Below are positions 5,388 to 11,026 of a DNA stretch of 11,026 bases, piece by piece. How positions within the stretch are numbered: the stretch's first letter is position 1; the number at the start of each line of letters is the position of its first letter. The DNA is taken from contig DAIOHQ010000171.1 in NCBI GenBank assembly GCA_036744635.1, positions 1-11,026 on the forward strand, given 5' to 3'. Both the position numbers and the translations under genes were made by a program. The notes beneath the pieces were generated by a model. The model worked only from the letters and a program-made list of their open reading frames with translations. It did not search any database and was not told the origin of the DNA. Origin of the DNA: DAIOHQ01 sp036744635 (lineage in GTDB: Bacteria; Planctomycetota; Phycisphaerae; Tepidisphaerales; Tepidisphaeraceae).

Positions 5388-7712
5388 TTACTTCTTGGCG
5401 GTTTGCGTAGCCGGGGGGGCGCTGGCTTCGGCGGTCGTCGGTTGGGTGGCCGGCGCTGGATTGGCGGCCACGCCTCCGCCCCTGGCGTACTTCACGATGT
5501 TGGCGACGATCTTGGTCGCCACCTCGGGCTCGTAGCCGAAGATTCCGTCGATGGGCTGGCCGACCAGTCCGACGCTCAGATCTTCGCCGCTGAAGAAGAC
5601 CGCGGTTCGATTGCCGATGTCGATGCCCTTGATCCGCGCCCGCTGCAGGTTTCCGAGCTGTTTGCGGGCAAATTCGCGATACTTGATCGGGAAATCCTTG
5701 CCGTTGTCCTGCAGCACCGGGTGGGTTTTCTTGAGTTCCTTGGCCGGGTCGTTCGGCCACATGGTCCGCAGCTCGTTCTCGGCCGACGCGGTGAAGTCTC
5801 CACCGCCGCCGCAGGAATCGATAATCAACGTCCCGCCGCCGGCGACGAATGCCACGATCTTCTGCCGCTCGGGGTCGGTCAGCTTGAATTTATCGGTGCC
5901 GGTGAGATGGGCGATCTGGTAGTCGGTGAGCTTCTTGTCGTCGGCGCTCAGATCGACCACATCCATCGCCAGCTTGGTCGCCTGCTCGTTGTTCACGACA
6001 TTTGCCAGACGGCGCCAGCCAGCCGGCTCGGGGTCCCAGTTGGCCGCATATTTCAGCCGCGCCACCTTCACCGTCGCCGCCGGACTTACCGCCGGGTCAG
6101 CTTTCACCAGATAAGACTTGCCCTTGACCCGCAGGTTTCCGCGACGGCCGGCCGCATAGAGAAACAAGTTGGCAATCAGCTCATGGGCGCCGCGGTTTTC
6201 CTTGTAGGAGCGCGTCTGCCAGTACGCCGCGGGATCGCCCTTGGGGATCAGCAGCAAAAGCTCGCGGGCGTTGTTGCTCAATCCTTCCAGCGGCAGGTCT
6301 CCCTTCCACTTCTTGCGGTCATTGAAGGTTTCGTTGTAGATCGGATGATTCGGCTTGAGCGTGCGCCACTCATAGGCCGGGAACAACTTCTTGCCCAATC
6401 CCTTGAAGCTCTTGGCAAATGCCTCGCTGTCGCAGTCGGCATTGCCCAGGATCATTCCCCCTTCTTCCACGAATTGGCGCAGCTTCGCCAGGTCTTCCTT
6501 GCTGAAATTCAGGCTCTGATTGCCGGAAATATACAGAATCGGCGCATCGTGGAATTCGTCCACGTTCGCCTTCAGCGAGACAATCTGCCAGTTCAGGTCG
6601 CACTCGAGCTGCTTGCTGAGCCATTTGCCGAAGTTGGCGACGTCGCGGGGGCGCTGGTTCCAGTTGCCGATCACCGGCTTGTCGCCGTTGGTGTCGATGT
6701 CATAGGAGAGCTTGTTCATGACTACCGGGGCGCGGCCGCGCACGAGGAAGATCAGGGAAAAGCAGGTCTCTGGAATCGCTCCAAAGCCGCCTCCCCAAGC
6801 CCCGCTGGCAGTCTGCTTGTTGGCGCCATTGACCAGGTACTCAGCACCGGCCTCATACCAGTTGACGTTGCCGAAATACTTGTATCCGCTGGCAACCCCG
6901 ATGCGCTCGACGCCATACAGGGTATAACTGCTGCCGCCCATTACCTGGGCGAAGTTCTTGGCCATCCACTTCAGGCCCTTTTCGATGTTGGGATTGCTGA
7001 TGTTTCCCTTGCACTCCTTCACGGTCTGGCCAAACAGATAATCCTGGGTGATGAAGAGCGTCGCCACACCGGCGGCGGTCATCGATGCCTTCGGCGTGTC
7101 AGTCGCATCCTTGGCGCCATACGTCCACCCGCCATCATCGTATTGCTGCGCTTTCCACCCCTTGTCGACCAGTTCCCAATACTCGGTGGGGATTTCCATC
7201 ACCTCTTCACATGCCCACACGCCCAGCACGCCATACTGGCTGTTGGAATGGTCGCCGTCGCCGCTGAGATTGTAGTTATAGAAGCCGCCCGCCCCATGCC
7301 CTCCGAGCAGCAGGGCGCAGTCGCGGCCGATGGCCTTCTTCACTTCCGGCGTCTTGGGAATCAGGTTCCACACGTTGGCCCGCAGGGCCACGGCATAGGT
7401 GCCGTTCATCTGCGCTTGCAGCAGCCAGTCGATGGCCGGCTTGAGCCTTTGATCCTGCGGGCTTTCGCCGGCGGCGAGCAGGGCGTAGGTCGCGATGGCG
7501 GTGTAGCCGCCATAGACGTGGTTGTTGGCGGCCACCCCTCCCGGTTCCCAAGTCCCATCCTTCAACTGCGCCGCATACAGGTAGGCAATGGCTTTCTTGA
7601 TCGCCTCATCCACCTGCTCCGGCGTCGCGGCGCGGGCGGGCGCGGTCGCGGCGGCGCAGATCAGGGCAATTGCACAAAACACGGCCACAAGCTTCTTGAC
7701 AGTTGGCGTCAT
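5388..7712 (-). CDS. Exported alpha/alpha-toroid (squalene-cyclase-like) protein with two DUF4159 domains
   Basis: A 774-residue exported protein. Residues 1-28 form a signal peptide ending in APARA. Residues 30-330 form an alpha/alpha-toroid of the prenyltransferase/squalene-oxidosqualene cyclase-like type, seen in repeated QW-like motifs AAQLKDGTWE (47-56) and AQQYDDGGWTYG (188-199) and regularly spaced helices. No DXDD cyclase motif is present, so it is unlikely to be a terpene cyclase; binding or scaffolding is more likely. Two DUF4159-like domains follow: about 358-525 (ILYISGNQSLNFS, LRQFVEEGGMILGNADCDS, LKPNHPIYN) and 547-742 (ARLKYAANWDPEPAGW, IVAFVAGGGTLIIDSCGG, LKKTHPVLQ). The two align with each other around F.-GG-.I, and again around the HP pair. 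The tail (745-774) is Pro/Ala/Thr-rich. DUF4159 has no established function. ATG at 7712 has GAGGA four bases upstream (7717-7721). Planctomycetes carry many such proteins; the partner is unknown. Confidence 0.85.
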   Translation of the reverse strand: MTPTVKKLVAVFCAIALICAAATAPARAATPEQVDEAIKKAIAYLYAAQLKDGTWEPGGVAANNHVYGGYTAIATYALLAAGESPQDQRLKPAIDWLLQAQMNGTYAVALRANVWNLIPKTPEVKKAIGRDCALLLGGHGAGGFYNYNLSGDGDHSNSQYGVLGVWACEEVMEIPTEYWELVDKGWKAQQYDDGGWTYGAKDATDTPKASMTAAGVATLFITQDYLFGQTVKECKGNISNPNIEKGLKWMAKNFAQVMGGSSYTLYGVERIGVASGYKYFGNVNWYEAGAEYLVNGANKQTASGAWGGGFGAIPETCFSLIFLVRGRAPVVMNKLSYDIDTNGDKPVIGNWNQRPRDVANFGKWLSKQLECDLNWQIVSLKANVDEFHDAPILYISGNQSLNFSKEDLAKLRQFVEEGGMILGNADCDSEAFAKSFKGLGKKLFPAYEWRTLKPNHPIYNETFNDRKKWKGDLPLEGLSNNARELLLLIPKGDPAAYWQTRSYKENRGAHELIANLFLYAAGRRGNLRVKGKSYLVKADPAVSPAATVKVARLKYAANWDPEPAGWRRLANVVNNEQATKLAMDVVDLSADDKKLTDYQIAHLTGTDKFKLTDPERQKIVAFVAGGGTLIIDSCGGGGDFTASAENELRTMWPNDPAKELKKTHPVLQDNGKDFPIKYREFARKQLGNLQRARIKGIDIGNRTAVFFSGEDLSVGLVGQPIDGIFGYEPEVATKIVANIVKYARGGGVAANPAPATQPTTAEASAPPATQTAKK

Positions 7713-8151
7713 GCGTTCCTCGTCGATTCCGAACCCCTTTGCGCTCTGGCCACAAATTTTTCTGCGTTACCCCACCTGATGTTGGCCCCCCAACTTGTAT
7801 ACGACACGCAGTCGCATTGGTGCGTCGCTTTCTCGCTCGACTGGCACTGAGTGCGGTTCAGACTGCCGCTGGCCGCTACATTTCACTTAGGATGTTCCGG
7901 GCGCCGACCGAACCAGCCGGGCATTCTTGCATGAAAAACTCTAAACCTCAAGCAAAAACTCCCGTAACAAAGCAGAATCGCCCAGCATCCGCCAAGAGCC
8001 TTACGTTGACTCCGCGGGTGGCTTTGCTACGCTTCCCCGTTCCGAATGTTATCCGGTGAAGGGCATCGCGAGGGCGGGGTTCGCTGGACTCGTGTCCGCC
8101 CGCGACGGATATTTTGTTCGGTCAATGTAAGCTAAAAGGATTGTGGAGATC
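7713..8151. other. 439-base divergent intergenic region, no gene seen
   Basis: This stretch separates the 5' ends of two divergent genes and should hold both promoters. I find GTTGG-CCCC-CCAAC (7781-7794, 5-bp stem), a possible plus-strand promoter at 8006-8033, and an imperfect leader hairpin in which GGGCGG (8072-8077) pairs with CCGCCC (8096-8101), extended by CGC (8067-8069) with GCG (8102-8104) across a GA bulge. GTATAC (7798-7803) lies near where a minus-strand promoter could be, but I could not pair it with a -35 box. A 42-codon open frame starts at an ATG at 7931; it has no ribosome binding site and is not supported. Confidence 0.5.
8006..8033 (+). promoter_or_regulatory. Candidate sigma-70-like promoter for the CAP/FG-GAP gene
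   Basis: TTGACT (8006-8011, five of six consensus bases) is followed after 16 bases by TACGCT (8028-8033, three of six). Transcription would begin near 8040, leaving a leader of about 110 bases that contains the imperfect hairpin at 8067-8104. The -10 box is weak. Confidence 0.25.
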
Positions 8152-10791
8152 ATGCGTTTTCCTGTCTCTTTTCATTTGCACAGCCTGCGCGGGAAACCCC
8201 GCCCTTCGGTCGCCGGCGCCGCATCCTTGGCCCACCTCGAACTACTCGAGCGGCGCACGCTGCTGTCGGCATCTCTTCCCAACGATGAAGAGCAATACCT
8301 GCTGGAACTGATCAACCGCGCCCGCGCCAACCCGATCATCGAAGCCTCCACCTTCGGCATCGACCTCAATGAAGGTTTGCCCGATGAAACCATTACCGCA
8401 GACCCCAAGCAGCCGCTGGCGCTGAACCTGAACCTGGTCACCGCCGCCCGCGGCCACAGCCAGTGGATGATCGACAACGACATTTTTGCCCATGACGAAC
8501 CCGGCACTATCCAAACCGGCCCCATCGATCCCGGTGACCGCATGGCCGCGCAGGGATACAACTTTGTCCCTCCCTACGCCTGGGGAGAAAACATCGCCTG
8601 GAAAGGGCAGACCGGCAGCATCCCCGACCCCGTCATTACCACCGCCGAACTGCACCAGGACCTGTTCGTCGATGCCGGCATCGCCGACCGCGGCCATCGC
8701 ACCAACATGCTGGATCCCGTCATGAAGGAGATCGGCACCGGCGTGGTCACCGGCGATTTTCAAGGCTACAACGCGGTGATGGCCACCGAGGATTTCGCCT
8801 TCACCGGCACGGCCAGTTTCCTCACCGGCGTGGCCTATGACGACAACGTGCTCGCCGACCAGTTCTATTCTCCCGGCGAAGGGCTCGGCGGCGTCACCAT
8901 CACTGCCGTGCGCGACTCTGACAACGCCAGCTTCACCACCACCACCTGGTCCACCGGCGGCTATACCCTTCCCCTGGCATCGGGCACATACACCGTCACC
9001 GCCAGCGGTGGGGGCATTACCACGCCGATCATCTACAGCAACGTCACCCTCGCCGCGGACAACGTGAAGCGCGACTTCGTTCCCACCGCCCCGATCGACG
9101 TCCTTCCCCCGGTGGCCAGCGCCATCAGCGCTGCCGACGTCTCCGCCGCCGGGCCGACGAGCTATTCCTTCACCATCACCTACGGCGATGACGTCGCGGT
9201 CGACGCCACCACTCTCGACAACAATGACATCCGGGTGACCGGCCCCGGGGGCTTCAGCCGTCTCGCCACGCTGCAGTCGCTCGACGCACAGGTAAATGGC
9301 CCCTCGCGGGTCGCCACCTACCGGTTCACCCCGCCCGGCGGCGACTGGGGACCGCTCGACAATGGCCAGTACACCATCTCCCTGCTCCCCGGCCAAGTCG
9401 CCGACACCACCGGCAACCAGGCCGCCGCCGCGGCGCTCAAGAGCTTTACGGTCGCGATTCCGCCGACAGTTTCCATCGCGGCGACCGATGCCAGCGCCGC
9501 CGAATTAAACCCCCCCTCCGCCAATACCGCCACCTTCACCTTCACCCGCAACGGCAGCCCCGCCAATCTGCTTACAGTTACTTACAGCGCCGCCGGCACT
9601 GCCCAGAACGGCGTGGACTACGACCCGATCAGCGGCACAGCCATCTTCGACCCCGGCAGCGCCACCGCCACCGTCACCATCACCCCCATCAACGATACCT
9701 CGGTGGAGGGGACGGAGACCGTCATCCTAACCCTCTCTCCCAGCGCAAACGGGATGTATTCGATCAGCTCCACCCAATCCGCCGCCACCATCACCATCGC
9801 CGACAACGACCGCGCCAATACCTGGATGAACACCCCGGCGATCGTCAGCGGCACCGATCCCGGCCGCGGGCCGTTGGTCAATGGCTACGATGCCGCCACC
9901 GCCTCGCAGCGCTTCAGCTTCAACGCCTACGACCCCGGCTTTGAAGGCGGAGTGCGCGTGGCGGTGGGGGATGTCAACGGCGATGGCACACCGGACATCC
10001 TGACCGCCCCCGGCAAGGGCGGGCCGCCCAATGTCCGGGTCTTCGACGGCCGCAATGGCAATCAACTCACTGGACCGAATGGATCTTTCTTCGCCTACGA
10101 TCCTGGCTTTCTCGGCGGGGTGTTCATCGCCGCCGGCGATGTCGATGGCGATGGCAAGGCCGACATCATCACCGCCGCGGATGCCGGCGCCGGGCCGCAC
10201 GTCAAGGTCTTCAGCGGGGCTGATGGCACGCTGATCCGCAGCTTCTTCGCCTATGACAGCGGCTTCCAGTCCGGCGTGCGGGTGGCCGCCGGCGATGTGA
10301 ATGGCGACGGGTTTTGCGACATCATCACCGGGGCCGGCGCCGCCGCCCCGCACGTGCGCGTCTTCAGCGGCCGCGATGGTGCGATGCTCTACAGCTTCAT
10401 GGCCTACGACCCCGGCTTCCAGGGCGGCATCTACGTGGCCGCCGGCGATGTCAATGGCGATGGCAAGGTGGACATCCTCACCGGCACCGGCACCGGGCCG
10501 CCGCACGTCAAAGCCTTCAGTGGGGGGGGCGGCGGCAACGGCACGCTGCTGGCAAGCTTTTTCGCCTACGACCCCGCCTTCGGCGGCGGTGTCCGGGTTG
10601 GCGCCACCGACGTCAACGGCGACGGCCGGGCGGATATCCTCACCGGCCCGGGCTTCGGCGGCGGCTCGAACCTGATGATCTTCGACGGGGCCACTTCCAC
10701 CACCCCCTCCGGCCCAACGCCCATCCAAAGCTACTTCGGCTATTCCATCGACAACCTGCAGGGCATCTATGTGGCGGGGGAAGTGGTTTAG
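8152..10791 (+). CDS. Large secreted mosaic protein: LEPR-XLL motif, CAP domain, Calx-beta, five FG-GAP repeats
   Basis: An 879-residue, probably surface or extracellular protein. Domains in order: N-terminal LELLERRTLLSA (29-40), the planctomycete LEPR-XLL type; a CAP/SCP-PR1 domain (about 45-215) with FAHDEP (His114), WGENIA (Glu146) and RGHRTNMLD (His182), close to bacterial YkwD-like proteins; an SdrD-B or carboxypeptidase-regulatory-like beta sandwich (220-310); an Ig-like domain (about 315-436) with ADTTGNQ; a Calx-beta domain (438-553) ending ATITIADND; and an integrin-type FG-GAP/VCBS propeller region (588-879) with five calcium loops D-x-[ND]-GDG-x-x-D starting at Asp607, 663, 715, 766 and 820. 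A sixth half-repeat ends the protein (GIYVAGEVV). No C-terminal sorting signal or membrane anchor is seen, and the N-terminus is not a classical signal peptide. ATG at 8152 has GGAG three bases upstream; GTG at 8143 (AAGGA two bases upstream) would add three residues. Function is probably adhesion or carbohydrate/peptide binding at the cell surface. Confidence 0.9.
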   Translation: MRFPVSFHLHSLRGKPRPSVAGAASLAHLELLERRTLLSASLPNDEEQYLLELINRARANPIIEASTFGIDLNEGLPDETITADPKQPLALNLNLVTAARGHSQWMIDNDIFAHDEPGTIQTGPIDPGDRMAAQGYNFVPPYAWGENIAWKGQTGSIPDPVITTAELHQDLFVDAGIADRGHRTNMLDPVMKEIGTGVVTGDFQGYNAVMATEDFAFTGTASFLTGVAYDDNVLADQFYSPGEGLGGVTITAVRDSDNASFTTTTWSTGGYTLPLASGTYTVTASGGGITTPIIYSNVTLAADNVKRDFVPTAPIDVLPPVASAISAADVSAAGPTSYSFTITYGDDVAVDATTLDNNDIRVTGPGGFSRLATLQSLDAQVNGPSRVATYRFTPPGGDWGPLDNGQYTISLLPGQVADTTGNQAAAAALKSFTVAIPPTVSIAATDASAAELNPPSANTATFTFTRNGSPANLLTVTYSAAGTAQNGVDYDPISGTAIFDPGSATATVTITPINDTSVEGTETVILTLSPSANGMYSISSTQSAATITIADNDRANTWMNTPAIVSGTDPGRGPLVNGYDAATASQRFSFNAYDPGFEGGVRVAVGDVNGDGTPDILTAPGKGGPPNVRVFDGRNGNQLTGPNGSFFAYDPGFLGGVFIAAGDVDGDGKADIITAADAGAGPHVKVFSGADGTLIRSFFAYDSGFQSGVRVAAGDVNGDGFCDIITGAGAAAPHVRVFSGRDGAMLYSFMAYDPGFQGGIYVAAGDVNGDGKVDILTGTGTGPPHVKAFSGGGGGNGTLLASFFAYDPAFGGGVRVGATDVNGDGRADILTGPGFGGGSNLMIFDGATSTTPSGPTPIQSYFGYSIDNLQGIYVAGEVV
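9913..10788 (+). repeat. Five degenerate coding repeats plus a partial sixth (FG-GAP units)
   Basis: Units of about 51-56 codons (spacing between calcium loops 56, 52, 51 and 54 residues) repeat the pattern F-AYD-GF-GGV-VAAGDVNGDG--DI-TG-G---PHV-VFSG-DG----SF. Nucleotide similarity between units is high around GGCGATGTCAATGGCGATGG, so unequal recombination between units is possible. The final partial unit stops at the position where the next calcium loop would begin. Confidence 0.8.
10522..10529 (+). repeat. G8 homopolymer inside the FG-GAP coding region
   Basis: Eight consecutive G encode part of SGGGGGNGT in the fourth FG-GAP unit, where neighbouring units have SGADGT or SGRDGA. The unit is about three residues longer there than its neighbours. 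Slippage on such a tract would shift the frame about 90 codons before the stop. Confidence 0.7.
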
Positions 10792-10859
10792 CTCCTGCGG
10801 AGGGCAATTCCTCCGGCGTACCGGAGGCACCTGCGGTGGGCAACACCTGCGGTGGGCTG
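10792..10859. repeat. Three 16-nt hairpin units and a larger hairpin after the stop codon
   Basis: CTCCTGCGGAGGGCAA (10792-10807), CACCTGCGGTGGGCAA (10828-10843) and CACCTGCGGTGGGCTG (10844-10859) are copies of one unit; each forms a 4-bp stem with a TGC loop. The first differs from the others at the second and tenth bases, and the two differences preserve a base pair (T-A against A-T). Between units 1 and 2, CCTCCGG (10810-10816) pairs with CCGGAGG (10821-10827) around the loop CGTA. The array begins directly after the stop codon of the CAP/FG-GAP gene. It could stop transcription or protect the mRNA end, but no T-tract follows. Confidence 0.65.
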
Positions 10860-10896
10860 CGGGGAAGGCGTCGGCGCCATGGTGAGCGCGGACAAC

Positions 10897-10955
10897 CACG
10901 GAGTTCACAGAGGACACGGAGACACGGAGATCACACAGAGGAAGGAGAAGAAGAA
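10897..10955. repeat. Degenerate purine-rich tandem repeat (CACGGAGA-like)
   Basis: Units CACGGAGTT (10897-10905), CACAGAGGA (10906-10914), CACGGAGA (10915-10922), CACGGAGAT (10923-10931) and CACACAGAGGAAGG (10932-10945) run head to tail with period 8-9, then decay to AGAAGAAGAA before a run of six T (10956-10961). Sequences of this look occur between genes in many environmental bacterial genomes, from my recollection; origin and role are not known to me. Confidence 0.55.
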
Positions 10956-11015
10956 TTTTTTGTGTGGCGTGCTGACCTTCCCCACAAATGGTGGGCGCGC
11001 CGGAAGGAGAGCATA

Positions 11016-11026
11016 ATGCTCTTCAA
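11016..11026 (+). CDS. Possible start of the next gene, truncated by the window edge
   Basis: AAGGAG (11004-11009) lies six bases before an ATG at 11016-11018, an excellent ribosome binding site and spacing, followed by CTC TTC (Met-Leu-Phe...) before the sequence ends. Only three codons are visible, so no function can be given. The start codon lies in a 15-base palindrome, AGAGCAT-A-ATGCTCT (11008-11022). Confidence 0.4.

Noticed and set aside
3835..5535. A 566-codon open frame on the plus strand across lpdA
   Set aside because: Antisense shadow of a certain lpdA gene; the translation is Gly/Ala/Asp-rich without motifs.
5358..7850. An 830-codon open frame on the plus strand, antisense to the toroid/DUF4159 gene
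   Set aside because: It mirrors the third codon positions of a GC-rich gene, lacks an RBS, overruns both ends of the real gene, and its translation shows no domain; the minus-strand protein has signal peptide and domains.
7931..8059. A 42-codon frame starting MKNSKPQAK
   Set aside because: No ribosome binding site, no recognisable motif, and it lies in what must be the divergent promoter region.
8242..9396. A 384-codon minus-strand open frame, and a 396-codon one at 9727-10917
   Set aside because: Antisense to the CAP/FG-GAP gene; composition follows the GC-rich complementary frame and the repeats of the sense strand.
10897..10955. CRISPR or minisatellite encoding a peptide
   Set aside because: Units of 8-9 bases are too short for CRISPR and no ORF with an RBS runs through them.

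Overview
The window looks like a chromosomal segment of a planctomycete, most plausibly of the Phycisphaerae/Tepidisphaeraceae type. The grounds are the high GC content, an N-terminal LELLERRTLLSA motif (the planctomycete LEPR-XLL type) on a giant secreted protein, FG-GAP repeats of the FAYDPGF..GV.VAAGDVNGDG type, DUF4159 domains joined to a toroid domain, Pro/Ala/Thr-Gln (PATQPTT-like) low-complexity stretches, and a short ORF ending in the YDL..TP.RCPECG zinc-ribbon signature. The taxonomic call is an inference from these motifs.

Layout: 137-865 (+) encodes a secreted protein of unknown function, with two stem-loops upstream. It converges on a two-gene minus-strand operon (940-2464): a stand-alone DsbD/ScsB-type N-terminal periplasmic domain, then, one base after its stop codon, a secreted redoxin. 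Divergent from that operon is an HNH endonuclease-like gene (2741-3433, +). It is followed by a 62-codon ORF (3470-3658, +) that carries a damaged zinc ribbon. These converge on dihydrolipoyl dehydrogenase (3670-5109, -).

Upstream of lpdA, 5181-5362 holds three related GCAYGGG...CCCRTGC palindromes. Next is a large minus-strand gene (5388-7712) with a squalene-cyclase-like alpha/alpha toroid and two DUF4159 domains. A 439-base divergent intergenic region (7713-8151) separates it from an 879-residue surface/secreted mosaic protein (8152-10791, +): LEPR-XLL motif, CAP (SCP/PR1, YkwD-like) domain, SdrD-B/carboxypeptidase-regulatory-like domain, Ig-like domain, Calx-beta domain and five calcium-loop FG-GAP repeats. 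Its 3' flank holds three 16-nt hairpin units with a compensatory stem change, a larger hairpin, and a degenerate CACGGAGA tandem repeat. The last bases look like the RBS and start codon of another gene.

How the genes relate: only the DsbD-like/redoxin pair is a clear operon; it implies an exported thiol-disulfide relay. The other genes look like independent transcription units. I see no defence locus, CRISPR array, transposase, tRNA or rRNA. The points most worth following up are the two families of non-coding palindromes, the minimal redox operon, the toroid-double-DUF4159 protein, and the CAP/FG-GAP mosaic with a poly-G tract inside its coding sequence.
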